Under the pieces are notes generated by a model, which saw nothing but the letters and a program-made list of their open reading frames with translations, was not told where the DNA came from and did not search any database. A stretch of 64,000 nucleotides of DNA from Sinonovacula constricta (taxonomy: Eukaryota; Mollusca; Bivalvia; Cardiida; Solecurtidae). The position numbers and the translations under genes are program-made. The stretch covers positions 26,378,940 through 26,442,939 of the forward strand of contig CM017571.1 in NCBI GenBank assembly GCA_007844125.1, read 5' to 3'. Below are positions 1-11,399 of this stretch, piece after piece (the stretch's first letter is position 1; every line of letters starts with the position of its first letter).

Positions 1-564
1 TAAAAACATATAAACTAAAAGTTTAGTCAATAAGGAACATAGTTCGCATATTATTACCATATTGGGATATAAAATTACAAATACTGATATTTTATAATTT
101 AAATTTCACAAGAAATCACCGACAATGTAACATTCGGCGGGATATTTGTCGTTTCTGAGAGTATTTTTGTTGCTTACTCATGCAACCTTGTGGCATAGGG
201 GCGTTTTTTATTTCAAAAAAAGGCATATTTTTCGTCCACACTATATGCTTATTGAATTTTCTGGTACATTCCATTTGTAATACGGGGGCTTACATGTAGC
301 TATGCACGATATGATGTGTGCGCATGGCCGCTAGGAGGGTCCGGCATGCTCCCAAAAATTGTGTAAGTGTGTGTATGCGCGCGCGCGCGTGCATGCGTGC
401 GTGTGTGTGTGTGTGGATTCTATATCGCACGTAGTGGCGTCTAGGGGAGGTTTCGGTATTAAGATATAAATGGATTCTAAGAAATGCTAAAGACATTTAA
501 ATTTTAAAACAATAAACATACTTAATTATAACTATCTTCTTAATTTCTAACAAAGAAGCTGCTC
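1..564. other. AT-rich stretch without recognisable gene
   Basis: I see no protein-like reading frame here. The only structured element is the alternating purine-pyrimidine tract at 361-416. The minus-strand ORF over that tract is a by-product of its lack of stop codons. Confidence 0.6.
361..416. repeat. GT/GC alternating purine-pyrimidine microsatellite
   Basis: The tract mixes GT dinucleotides with a central run of CG dinucleotides and GTGC/GTGT steps. Alternating purine-pyrimidine DNA of this kind can adopt the Z form. That is known of such sequence in general, not shown here. Confidence 0.9.
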
Positions 565-2395
565 ACAAAACACAAGCCCACTGATCTGGATCCATCTTAT
601 TTTCCTAATCCTGATCAAAATGTGTAATCAGCAGGTTGAGAATTAATACCTTAACAATATTTGTAAAATGCATCTTATGAGGTTTTAACTTGGAAATATA
701 ATACATTATCTTACACACGGTAAAGGTAATCTATTGAAAATATTCATGCCTATTATTTATAGTGTTAAACCACCTGACCTGATGTCTCCTCATAGTGTGA
801 GAAAACCATGTTTAATCTGAGATTTCAATCATACACAAACTTAACCCATACTTACTCTTAGTGTGTTAAAACACCATGCTGAATTCTTGTTTATTTTGGC
901 TTATACATGTATAACTAGACTAAGAGACAAATCATGCAGATCCTGATCAAGCAGCTGCCAACAGGGAGCTGGCTGATTTGGATCATCACTATTTGCCCAA
1001 ATCTTAACACAAATGTAATTAAAAGGATAAGATTTAATAACCCATTAATTCAAAGTTAACATCTTACATTAACATATTACTAGAGACTGAATAAAATAAT
1101 GCAGATTCTGATCAGATCATCAGTTAACCTTTTACCTATTTCCTACACCTAATAGTCTAATGGGACCTTATCACTCTATGATTTAGCACTATTCTTTCTT
1201 GCATTTAGAGCACTTTCAATACATAACCCTTATCATTTTGTTAATAAAACACTCATATAGGTTAATTTCTTACATTACATGCAAAGATGCCTAGACGTTT
1301 TTAGAGACTGTAGCAATTGGTGCAGATCCTGATTAGACAGCTTCAACTGGGGTCTTGTTCTATTATTTTTGCCCAATCCTGATCAGTTTATAAAGAGCAA
1401 GCTAAAAGTTAGACATTTTTATGAACCATTATTTCAAAAAATCATTAATGTCATCTTTTCTGTACATTAATTTTATCTTTTGACCAATATAAAACAACTG
1501 ACTGCAGTCTTAACAAGTCTTTTGAGAAAAAGTAAATAACTTTATTATTGAAACTAACTGGCTATTGATTTAATAGAAAATTCCATTGAAGATCAATCAT
1601 GATTCACAAGATTATATACCTGCAAAATTTAACTGTTTTGTTAAAGCCCCAGTACATATTTTTCGTGATCTATCCAAAGCTTTTTAATCCAAAATACATA
1701 GCCCCAATATCCCTAAAAAAGGCTGGAGACCAAATCATTTACCACTTTCCTTACTTATTATTTAGCATTCAATATTTAATCTTTAACATGCTACATTAAA
1801 TATACCCAATATTTACTTACAGCTCAAATTAGGGGGAAACAAATCCTATACATATTGATGGAGTCTAAGCTGCAAATAGTGTAGATCCTTATCAGAAGAC
1901 TCCCAGAGGGAGCTGGCTGATCTGGATCTGCATTATTTGCCTAAGCCTGGTAATTATTCTTAACACAACTCTAATTTCAGCAAACCACAAATGAAAGATA
2001 CTGTATGAATCAGTTCCCCTTACATGACTTTATACCCTTCTGATTTACAGTATCTAGCCTTCAATACTTTACCTCAACTTCCCCTCACATGTTTAGCCTG
2101 CTGGCTGAACAGCAGTTACCCAGGGTGTGGCAAGAGGAGCCACATGTGAGAGATTTAGGAAACCTGAATGAGAATCATTATTGCCTACAAAGGAGATTAC
2201 AGCAAATAGACAACAAATCCATTTTCCAAATACAGAGATCCCTTACACCCCAAAAATGTATAACTTGGCCAGTGAAACTCGGTGGTTCTAGCAAGATTTA
2301 TGACAAATCTCGTACATAACGTACTTAAGCCACCTACATGAAGTTGACCAGCAGAGCGTTAGTGGTTCTTCGTACAAAGATATCGTGGATAGCCT
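565..2395. repeat. Paralogous block L1, second copy at 39.1-41.6 kb
   Basis: Long stretches match 39,110-41,615 with small indels. Shared landmarks are the segment beginning AAGCCCACTGATCTGG, the segment TTTAGCCTGCTGGCTG near 2,090 / 40,470, and GATATCGTGGATAGC near 2,385. The second copy carries extra DNA (about 40,650-41,350) that is absent here. The block contains several copies of a palindromic module built on GATCCTGATCAG (935-988, 1,321-1,370, 1,880-1,930). No coding sequence is recognised. The 76-codon plus ORF at 2,089 is not preserved in the paralogue. Confidence 0.8.
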
Positions 2396-2399
2396 GATG

Positions 2400-3092
2400 A
2401 CGGGATTACCCGAGGGGTTCCGATTGCAGCTTCGCGTCAAAATCAGAGCGAATGCTGGTACCGGAACTGTGATGAATTCTGGGTCTTTTTTTCAGGCGCC
2501 ATATTCAATACGAAGAAGCTAGATCTACAACTAAACTAATCAATCAGAAGCCACACAGTCTTGGCTTGCAGCCAAACCAAAATCATGAAAAGGACATCAC
2601 TTTCTTTACATTTAGTAAGTTTATTGCTATTTTTCTCAAAATATAGGCGTAGGCTTCAAAAGAAAAACAAAATTCAATTTTAATAGTTACCTGAACAGAG
2701 CTTTCGAAATGTTGTTTATTGATGTCCTGGTCCTCCATCGGTGTGAAAAGTGAACCATAACCCACAATCGTAATTACAGAAAAGTATTTCCTATCTGAGC
2801 CACGCTGGACAGTTAGCTATTTTTAAACTGGGTGGACATCGTGACCTCATCCATGTCATCTGAACGATGTTGTCCACTTTTTAGCAGGAATTTTAATTGT
2901 TATCATCTATAGATTTGAAATGAATGAACATTTTAGACTTTATCAATGAGTTTTATTTGAAATTGGTTTATTTATATAAGTCTAAGCTTAGACTTAAGTA
3001 TTTTTTTTCTGCAGAAATTACCCCAAATACACCAAACAGAGGTCAGATATTGTTACATATATTTGACAAAGGCAAACTTTTGGATACCACCT
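2400..3092 (+). mobile_element. TTAA-family element, 5'-truncated, right end preserved
   Basis: This matches the right part of the complete element at 51,634-52,738. It shares the segment GAATGCTGGTACCGGAAC and the terminal stretch GGCAAACTTTTGGATACC, the inverted-repeat end of the family. Its middle also contains the GAGCCACGCTG segment typical of the shorter subfamily (10.7, 19.1 and 50.6 kb), so this copy links the two subfamilies. Homology to the 52.7-kb copy continues past the terminus. The copies are therefore part of a larger duplicated block. Confidence 0.65.
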
Positions 3093-3439
3093 TCAAGGTC
3101 GGGATGTACAGTTTCTCCTATTTGCTAAATATTCAATGAATTGACCTGCTGAGAATGTTTAAAACTTTTTTATCATTCTTCGCAGTTATTCTTCGTTTAA
3201 AGCCTATGCTGTCAAGATTCTGTCATCATCACACCTTCAACTGGACTGTGAAATAAGTGTCCATTTACTGACTGTTCCCCAAAATCAATTACAAAACATA
3301 AAAAAAACAATAGTAATAAACCTTAATTTGGCTTTGTTTTAATCAACCAGTTGACAGTCTGGAAAAGAATTGTTTTCCCGTAATGGTACATGACCTGAAC
3401 TGCCTTCAGATGCAGACAGGACGTGTTATGGGATCACCG

Positions 3440-4325
3440 GGGAGGCAGGCGGTTGTGCTGCGTCCAAATGTTTGTGCGTAGCATAACTCCAACACTATCA
3501 AAACTATTGACTTGAAGCTTCATATGTGGATATATCTCATTGAGACAGAGTGCAATGCATAAGAACCACCACTCTGCACTTCATTATGTTGGAGTTATTG
3601 CCCTTAGTTAATTTTCTTGTCCGAAGCTTAACTCCTACATTGTCAAAGCTATCGATTTGAGACTAAATACATAGATAGGTCTTACTGAAACGAAGTGCAG
3701 TGCACAGGAACCATATTTCTGTACTTCCTGATTTTGGAGTAATGCCCCTTTATTTAATATTCTTGTCCTACATTATCAAAGCTATCAACTTGAAACTTCC
3801 TAGGTGGATAAATCTCATTTACGCAGACTGAATGCACAAGGAACATCACCCTGCACTTCATGATATTGGAGTTATTGCCCTTTGTTAATTTTATTGTCAG
3901 GCGCATAATTCCTATATTATCAAAGCTATTAACTTGATTCTTGATACATAGATAGGTCTTATTGAGACAAAGTGCAATGCACAGGAACTGTAACTCTGTT
4001 CTTCATGATTTTTGGAGTTATGCCCCATAGTTTAATTTTCTTGGCCTGAGAATAACTCCTATGTTGTCACATCTATTGATTTGACACTTCGCAGGTGGAT
4101 AGATCTCATTTAGACAAAGTGCAGTGCATAAAGTCCATCACTTAATGATTTTAGAGATATTACTCTTAGTTTTTCATACTTGATGTTTGTCTGGTTCAGA
4201 CATTCTACATTATCAATGATAATGACTTGAAACTTAGATAGATGTTATTAAAAAAATGCAGTGCACAAGAACCACCACTCTGCTCTTCTTATATTTGAGT
4301 TACGCCCCTTTCTACACAAATGCCA
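3440..4325. repeat. Diverged tandem repeat, period about 145 bp, ~6 copies
   Basis: A recurring anchor (TTGACTTGA or a close variant) appears at about 3,509, 3,654, 3,787, 3,931, 4,078 and 4,224. The spacings are 145, 133, 144, 147 and 146. Each unit also carries a version of ATAACTCCTACATTATCAAA, AGTGCAATGCACA and GGAGTTATTGCCC. Monomers of nucleosome-like length occur in many mollusc satellites; I cannot assign this one to a named family. The array is absent from the paralogous region at 52.9 kb, so it entered or expanded after that duplication. Confidence 0.85.
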
Positions 4326-4969
4326 TTAATCTCATGTAAATTTTTGTATATATGATGGTTAACCCATTTGACTTTTTATCAATTACCCAGAGTGTAGTCC
4401 AGAATCATCTTAGAGTTCATTGCAAAACAGTGCATAGCAGTTTGGCAAATTAAATATTTTTGGTTATTCTACTTTAATTTCAGTTTTTCTTGCAATTACC
4501 CAAAGTGCAGTCCAAAACTTTGTCATACTGCATTGCACAAGAATGCACAGCATTTTGTTTCAAATTGCTGTATTGATGGGCGTATTTTGCTCCACCTTGC
4601 GGTGCTCGTGTTCTATTTTATACCAGAGTTGTACCGGTCTAATACCGGAGAAGTATTTGAAGTGTGCCCCAAAAGGTTATCTGCTGCCTAAGCTAAGCTC
4701 AATTTTAGCATGGTTTAGAGCGACTTAATAAATAAAATTGAGCCATTCTGCTGTATAAAAATGATAAATGCTTCTTTTATTCTGAGACAGTATACAATCG
4801 TTAAAAAACACCTAAATGTTCATTCTTTCCCAATAACCTTCATGGCGATCATTGCTTAAAATAGATATGAATGTTTGAGCGGACTACTTGGATGACAATA
4901 TAACATGCTCTCAAAAGAAAATTTTCACTTGGTTTTCCTAATTTAAAAGTTGCTGTTTCTGCTGTGTGG
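4326..4969. repeat. Two-copy ~115-bp repeat, then block paralogous to 52.96-53.29 kb
   Basis: AATTACCCAGAGTGTAGTCC near 4,382 and AATTACCCAAAGTGCAGTCC near 4,494 begin two similar segments of about 115 bp. From about 4,630 the sequence parallels 52,960-53,290, with shared AGCTCAATTTTAGCAT, GAGCCATTCTGC and GGATGACAATA. No gene is recognised. Confidence 0.65.
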
Positions 4970-5130
4970 CTCGGATAGAAAATACCTGTTTGCAATGACA
5001 AGTAGGGAATTATGCTTAACTGTACACATAGATAAAGTGCATGAATGAACAGAATTTTGCAGGTAACAATGACTTCATTTCTGTTTTGAGAAATTGAGGT
5101 TTGTTCCAAACTGTGGTATACGGCCCTTAC
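4970..5130 (-). mobile_element. TTAA-family element fragment, inverted
   Basis: On the minus strand this reads as the left end of the short subfamily, running from a degraded CCGTATACCACAGTTTGG terminus towards CTATCCGAGCCACACAGC. The same stretch in the same orientation closes the window (63,870-64,000). The ORFs across it are incidental. Confidence 0.65.
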
Positions 5131-6160
5131 TAGTTAAATTAGCCGAAATGCATGTCCACAGCAAATTTCGGGTAGCATATGGCTGGGATGGACTGTGCAT
5201 TTTCCGCATATTTGCAGTGTTAATTTTAGAATTTTGAGCAGGTTTCAGATCTATGGGTCCCAAAGCAAAATTATGGGTCCCAATGGACACTTTCAGCAAA
5301 ATGATTGTACAAATAACAGCAATGTACTGTATTTCAAACTTTTTATTTCTCATCTCAATAAATCTCTCTAAATACATTGAAACTTCACCTTTAAGGCTTA
5401 CTCTTAATAAGTACCAGTTCAGAGTACTTCTACTTCAATGGAGCTCCTAGAGCCTCCAATCTTTGAAGGATTTCCATAACTGGATAGGCTCTTCAAAGTT
5501 TATTTTACCACTGCAGAGCTTCACTTGCATAAGATTGTGCTGAGTGTCAACCAACAGCCTGCACCTAGACTTGGTAAGAATTCTATCCTGGGCTGAAAAC
5601 CCCTCTCACAGCCAGCAGTGTGCACTGCGGATGTCAGAGCCAGGGCTGCAAGATCAATCATATAAGGGAAAGCCTCTTTAGGATGGGTTAGGCTACCATT
5701 TTAATTGGATTTTTTAGTGACTTAGTCTTTATTTTGTAAGCTTGTGGCGAGTCTGTATTTTGTAAGCTTGGTGATCACCTGTTGTCCGTCAACATTATAA
5801 AATGACATCTCACAGACACGACGCACATCTGCTCCGCCCACTTTGAGTCTGATGTCATGGCATGTTATATTTTTATTCTTTATATTTTGTTTTTAATCAT
5901 ATGACTAGGTTTTATCTTAATATATAATTAATTTACGTTTATTTTCCTGCTTCATAAGCTAAATAAAAAATCAACACATTTATAGCAGTTGTCAGAAAAC
6001 CTTGTTCTGTTTTTGGTTTTCATTGTGATAAGCAGTAACTGTAACAGATTAAAATGATTGGTTATATATACACAATTTATGAACATAAATTAATTTATGT
6101 ATTTTTAAATCGTTCTCTTTGTCAAGTACATATTACATGTACATTATGTAAATGTGGGAA
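5131..6160. other. No gene recognised
   Basis: This stretch holds AT-rich sequence with a short direct repeat of TTTTGTAAGCTTG near 5,733 and 5,758. No plausible coding frame or transposon terminus is visible. Confidence 0.5.
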
Positions 6161-6243
6161 CCAATCAGATCAAGGTCTCAGACCACATGTTTCATGTGTC
6201 CAATCAGAATCGAGATACAGATCACATGATCCAGTCATCCAAT
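6161..6243 (+). promoter_or_regulatory. Three CCAAT boxes at exact 39-bp spacing
   Basis: CCAAT occurs at 6,161, 6,200 and 6,239 within a partly conserved tandem repeat (CCAATCAGATC, CCAATCAGAATC, CCAATGGG). CCAAT pentamers are the core of NF-Y sites. The array lies about 240-320 bp upstream of the SGNH reading frame, so a promoter role is plausible. No TATA box or initiator can be assigned, and the function is inference. Confidence 0.45.
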
Positions 6244-6483
6244 GGGTTCAATTTGACGCCATTCTTCTAAGCGTCAGACCTTTGGAAGCCAAGTTTAATT
6301 TTTTATTCAATTTACGTTTTATTTCTATCAGTATTGTGTTAAAATCATCAAAATTTATGGTTAAACAATTTTACACATTACATTTTTCAAGTTACAAGGA
6401 TAGTGACGGTGCCACGGAGGGATATACATGTGAAATTTAGTGTTTTACAACGGGACTTTCAACATTGGTTACTTAAATCCAAC

Positions 6484-6960
6484 ATGGCGGTACTGATTCA
6501 ACTGTTTGGACACTCTTTTGTCTCTCGCTTAAAAATGTTTATACCAATAGACGAGAAGTTGAACTACAACCTAAATTTACATCAACCATCGCTGGTTCAA
6601 TACACAGGTTTTAACGGCGCCAACATCTCCAAATTAGGCAGAAATTTGGAAGCTATCGAGGACTTCAATCCGCACATCGTTATTCTCATCTTAGGTACAA
6701 ACGACCTATATGACGTCACCAATTCGCCACAATCGGTAGCACACCAACTAATATGCTGGTTGATAACATTTTGTTTTCATTCAGAGTACAAAAGGCAATT
6801 GTCTGCCCTATACTTCACTGCATTGAACCAACAGTTCACATTAGATGGCCTGTGCACGTCCCATTATTTAATACAAGAGTGGATGAAACAAACGTACTGC
6901 TCGAACAGTATTGTGCAAGCCGCCCTCACTGTGCAAGTGTACATAAAAGCTTTGCCCACG
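6484..6960 (+). pseudogene. SGNH/GDSL-hydrolase-like ORF of a retroelement, frameshifted
   Basis: From the ATG at 6,484 the frame gives a hydrophobic strand leading to GHSF (block I, nucleophile region), then GANIS (block II) and GTNDLYD (block III). These are the classic SGNH-hydrolase block order. The frame breaks near 6,750. The continuation, with VQKAIVCPIL, VPLFNTRVDETN and then a decaying tail, lies in another frame. SGNH-like ORFs of this style accompany some tyrosine-recombinase (Ngaro/DIRS) and CR1-type retroelements. It sits directly 5' of the DIRS-like element and outside the duplicated unit, so it may be that element's leader ORF or the 3' remnant of a previous copy. No catalytic Asp-His block V is clear. 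Confidence 0.6.
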
Positions 6961-7016
6961 TTTTACTTTAATAGCTTAAATTTATACATACAGATTTTCG
7001 TCGTGATTTAATTTAC

Positions 7017-7311
7017 CGGCTTTGTACTGTGATAACATTTCCAGGCTTTGTACCTGAGAATAAATTTACAGGCTTTACATCGGAGATTAATATTCAGGCT
7101 TTAGACCGATGTTTACAGTTCCAGGCTTCGTACTTGGGATTTGCTTTCCAGGTTTTGTACCGGAGCTTCAATTTCCAGGCTTTGAACCTGTTGACTAAAA
7201 TTTCGGGCTTAGTACCTGAAATTTATTTTCCAGGCTTTGTACCTGAGATTTACTCCAGTCTTTATACCTGAGGTCTAATTTCCGGGCTTCGTACCTGAGA
7301 TCAAATTTTTG
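7017..7311 (+). repeat. 27-bp minisatellite leader of the DIRS-like element, ~10 copies
   Basis: Units follow the pattern CCAGGCTTTGTACCTGAGAT plus 6-8 T-rich bases and vary from 25 to 29 bp. The array lies between the SGNH remnant and the gag-like ORF, in the position of the 5' untranslated region. It is retained in unit 2. Confidence 0.85.
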
Positions 7312-7494
7312 GTATGGTATGTTGGGTATCCAGCTTGAATTTCCAGTCTGGTACCCTCTTCGGTTTTTAAGTACTAAGTTTAAAGTAATGATTAATACTT
7401 TGGAGCTATTTCCATATGAAGGGTATGGTACAGTTACGTTCTCATAAAATACTTTACAACATGAAAGTCACTTATGTACTTTCGCTTTTTCAGA

Positions 7495-8690
7495 TGAATA
7501 GGAGAAGCGACTGGCAGCAACAGCCACTCAGTGTGACTGCCCAGCATGCGAGTCTTCTGCTCCCAGTCCCAAGCAGCGAGGGAAAACTTGCTCAACGACG
7601 ACAATATGTCGGAGGGTCTTAACGGTCCTAGCCTGGTGAACGGCAAAACAAATAGACAAAAAACTAAACAGCCAGCCTTGTCAAAATCAGAGATAAATGC
7701 TAAACTAAAAGCAATGGCAGATTTAAATGCCATGAGACAGGAAAACACAGTTAAGCCGCCCAGTCCCACGCAGCAACAAATTCTGCCAGAAGAATCAACT
7801 CTTTTAGAGGATTGTGAAGAGCCGGTCTTTCCAGCCCCACATATGCCGCACCAACATCAACATAATCGTATGGCGGAGAGGAACAACAGCTCTTCTGAGT
7901 CAAGCTCAGACTCAGAGGATGACATGGCTTTGGAATCCAGTTATCCAAGACTACATGAGTAATATTCTTGGAGGTAATGGTATGGTTTTTGTAGAACCAA
8001 TTTCCACCCCAATTCACTCACAAATCCCACAAAAATTACACAAAAAGATTTGGCGTCAAAAATATGTTGATTTTTCGACCCTGCTTCCATAATACACAAA
8101 CACAAAATCCCCATTTCACACTACAAATGGACAGCCGGGCAAATATATCAATCGTTCCACATCAGAAAACATGCAAAATAATATCAATACAACAATGGAC
8201 AACAGCTTTCATCAGGTATGTGGCCATCTATTGCCCTAAACACCCTCACCAAACATCACAACTAATGAAATAAAGTGAGGTTGTTCAAGACTTGGCAAAG
8301 CGCAGTGCAAATTGGTCTTTCTATTACACGCAATTCAGGATTCTGCGTGAATCCATGTTGATCCTTTGGGACAGGATTCACACAGAATTCTGGATAATAT
8401 CCACCACCCAACACACAACTCAATTCTTTCGCCTTTTCGTGTAACACAAAACAAACATGAAAGACACAACTCACAACACAGGTCAGGGTGATATCTTCAA
8501 AACTTATGCTGGGTTTACAGCAGACGTTCACAGTGTACAAACATACAGTGCCCACATGCACATGTCTGCGGATACTGCCGAGGCCCCCATGCCGCCCCCA
8601 AGTGTTCTTTCAACAACAAAGACCACGCGGCATAATCACAAGCCATTGCAACACACACTGTCAGAAATGCAACAGCTAGCAACATGACTA
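7495..8690 (+). pseudogene. Gag-like ORF1 of DIRS-like retroelement, unit 1, degraded
   Basis: The start at 7,495 follows a polypyrimidine-CAG, so an upstream 5' intron is possible. The readable core (7,546-7,959) is a Lys/Gln-rich then Ser/Asp/Glu-rich low-complexity protein ending in an SSSESSSDSEDD acidic tract. After frameshifts and stops, a conserved helix-rich piece with NWSFYYTQF and LILWDRIH follows. Near 8,505-8,615 comes a Cys/His cluster reading C-x8-C-x4-C-x3-H-x-C-x2-C-x3-H-x4-C, ending at a PKC. That zinc-knuckle layout is typical of DIRS/Ngaro Gag and would bind nucleic acid. Frameshifts, and a stop in ATGAAATAA shared with unit 2 near 8,268, make it non-functional. Confidence 0.7.
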
Positions 8691-8699
8691 CACGTAAAC

Positions 8700-10182
8700 T
8701 CAAGAAATAAGACAGTCATACCCATCAACTTGCCTAAGTTCAGTTTTTACCTTTCGGGCTACTTACACGCTACTTACCTGATATCAAGTTTTCAGACAGG
8801 TTTTAGGCTAGGTTACAATGGCCCTAGACATTCCTCCATGGCATAAAAATTACTGTTATGCAATCAACATCCTGACATCACACTACAAAAACTGGAGTCG
8901 GACGTATAAGCTGGATGCATCAAAGGACCTTTGTCTTCTGTGCCTTTACCAAATCTCCACATAAGTCCTATTGGCCTAATACCAAAGAAAACATCCAATC
9001 AATTTCGATTAATCCATCACCTCAGTTATCCGGAGGGCACATCTGTAAATGATTTCATTGATCCTGAAAACTCTAAGGTACATTATGCCACATTTGATGA
9101 CGCGGTGCAGTTACTTTTATCACTAGGTCAAGGTAATTTCATGGCAAAAACAGATATTGATAACGCCTTTCGTTTAATACCAATACACCCCTTGGACCAC
9201 AAACTTCTAGGAAGAATTCATTTTCAGGACAAATTGTATTTTGACACCTGCCTGCACATGTGGGCTTCAAGTTCATGTGCCATATTTGAAAAATTCTGCA
9301 CAGCTTTGCAGTGCACAGTTAACACAAAAGGGGCATTTCATATATAACATATACTAGATGATTTCCTCATTCTATGGCCACCTAACTCTTCTAAATGTCA
9401 AGAAGATTTTGAAAATTTCTTACTTTTATGCAAAGATATAGGTGTGCCCATAAAGCAAGCAAAAACTGAAAATGCCTGCCAGGTTATTACTTTCATGGGC
9501 CTAGAACTAGATTCCATAAACATGGTTGCCAGGCTACCAGTTGAAAAATTGAACAAACTTCGTGTTTTACTAACTCAGTATGCAAAGGCCAGGAAAATCA
9601 AGCTTAAAGACCTACAACCCATTTTAGGTTTACTAAATTTCTGTTGCTCTGTAGTCGTTCCAGGCCGTGCATTTTTACGCCGACTCATAGATCTCAAAAA
9701 AAGATGACGCGCCCGTCACATCATATCACACGCAACAAAGACAGCAGAAAAGACATTCAAGCTTGGCTACTTTTTGTGGAACATTTCAACGGAAAAAGCA
9801 TTCTCTTACAACACAAGTGGCTCACTGATAAAACCTTACATCTTTACACAGATGCATCTGGCAACCTAGGCTTTGCGGCAATGTGGTTTTTTGGTTCTTG
9901 GCCTCGGGAATTAAAGGATCACCACATAACTTTCAAGGAGCTGCTCCCCATAGTCATTGCATTAGAGGTCTGGGGTTTAGAGCTGTCCAACAAATGCATC
10001 GTTATACATTCAGATAACAATGCATTGGTACACATCATTAACAAACAATCTTCAAAAGACCCAAACATTATGATTCTGGTTCGAAGATTGGTCCTGGCAT
10101 GTATGCAACACAATATATTGGTAAAATCGGTACACATCCCAGGTAAATCCAACATCTTACCTGACCTTCTTTCCCGTTTATA
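8700..10182 (+). pseudogene. Reverse transcriptase-RNase H of DIRS-like retroelement, unit 1
   Basis: The order of motifs is that of DIRS polyproteins. First comes a PINLPKFSFYLSGY leader, then ISPIGLIPKK, FRLIHHLSYPEGTSVND and AKTDIDNAFRLIPIHP (palm motif A aspartates). The catalytic LDDFL is near 9,357, just after a stop at 9,345. Next is the thumb region with FMGLELDS, LLGLLNFC and VVPGRAFLRR. After a frameshift near 9,700 follow RNase H motifs YTDASG, FKELLPIVIALEVWG and HSDNNALVHIIN, closing with GKSNILPDLLSRL. DIRS elements copy through a circular intermediate and integrate with a tyrosine recombinase. The stop and the frameshift make this copy inactive. Confidence 0.88.
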
Positions 10183-10283
10183 GATAGACAAGTTTCGGAG
10201 CATGGCTCCCCACATGGAAAGACATCCAACAGCCATCCCGGACATCTCCTGGACATACCACTGAACAAGGCAGTTTCACAAAT

Positions 10284-10553
10284 ACTAGTACAATCATTTG
10301 CTCCATCCACTTTAGCAACGTACAGAAATGCACTACGTCACTACAAACAATTCCACAACACTTACCATATGGGTAGTAGAATGCTGCCAATCAGCACTAA
10401 ACGACTAGCACAGTTCATCGGGGTGTGTCATCATAAAGGCTTAAAACCCTATTCCATTACCACAATCAAGCTTTCCTCATTAAACAGCTTATTCAGAGCG
10501 TTTATGCATTATAAATGTAACACTCATATGTATGCAGACTGGTTGAGCCATTA
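10284..10553 (+). pseudogene. Tyrosine recombinase N-terminal (core-binding) fragment, unit 1
   Basis: Downstream of RNase H one frame reads APSTLATYRNALRHY, then RMLPISTKRLAQFIG and ITTIKLSSLNSLF. This is the helical SAM-like core-binding domain that precedes the catalytic half of tyrosine recombinases in DIRS/Ngaro elements. The catalytic half with its Arg-His-x-x-Arg...Tyr residues is missing. The frame closes at 10,552 and unrelated AT-rich DNA follows. The identical truncation in unit 2 dates it before the duplication. Confidence 0.72.
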
Positions 10554-10689
10554 GGATGACCTTAACAAGATTAACTTTCTACCGACACACAATCTATAAG
10601 CTATCCATTGCTGCATATATACTAATTATATGAATTAGTAAAAACGATTTAAGACTGTGAACTACATGTATTTGTTTGACTGCACTTGA

Positions 10690-11177
10690 AAGTGGTATCC
10701 GACAGTTTGGACCAGATTTTGTCTGAAGCAACCAAATAAATGTTGGTTACCTGAAAAGATCCACTAAGTGCTATTTATTGGTGTTCTACATCCATGCCAA
10801 AAAGACAGGATAACATCCCCATTCGTAATTGCAAACATTAATTTACTATCTGAGCCACGCTGCACAATTAGCTATTTTTAACTAAGAAAACCACGTGATC
10901 ACTTACTTTTGATCCTCATCCGGGTTATCCGCTCTGACATCAGAATCAATTTTAGCAGAAATCTCCATCGTGCTTTTTTATAAATTTAAACGTGAACATA
11001 AAGAGCTAGTTTTTTACAATTAGTACTGTCTAACAATTAGGGTAGTGTTCAAAATTTTTTTTTTTGACAAAACATGTGTGTTTGCAGAATATATATACCC
11101 AACTTCCCCAAAACAGTGGCAAGATTTTGTTACATATAATTGTTTTTGAGATTGGCAAACTGTGAGATTTAACACCC
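10690..11177 (+). mobile_element. TTAA-family non-autonomous element, short subfamily, unit 1
   Basis: The left end is AAGTGGTATCCGACAGTTTG and the right end, reversed, is AGGGTGTTAAATCTCACAGT. The right end abuts TTAA; the left flank is a mutated TTGA. Inside is the family marker GAGCCACGCTGC followed by AACCACGTGA. No coding capacity is seen. TTAA targets are characteristic of piggyBac-type transposition. Assignment to that superfamily is inference, because no transposase is present. Confidence 0.7.
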
Positions 11178-11399
11178 TTAACAATGAGAACTAATTATGT
11201 TCTTGAATTTAATTGCAAAAGTATTCAAGAGTAAATACAGGGTACCCCTTGGATTGCCTTGTAGTTATGACAGTAATATAAAAAATAAAAAACTGAATTC
11301 CAATCAACAAAAAAGCGTCTAATCGGGATTTCCGCAAAATACTGCTCTTAATACTATAAGTGGAGGATGATTGCAGATACTTGTTTGCGTATCCTTGTC

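Noticed and set aside
6054..6440. 128-codon plus ORF upstream of SGNH
   Set aside because: No domain is visible, and the frame runs through the CCAAT tandem repeat. Only the regulatory-type repeat was kept.
7434..7769. Minus-strand ORFs of 88-111 codons conserved between units 1 and 2 (7.4-8.0, 15.9-16.5 kb)
   Set aside because: Their conservation follows from the recent duplication. They are antisense to the gag-like frame and show no independent protein features.
8262..8703. Minus-strand ORFs antisense to the gag zinc cluster, repeated at 16.7-17.2 kb
   Set aside because: Shadows of the plus-strand retroelement. Cys content comes from the complementary strand composition.
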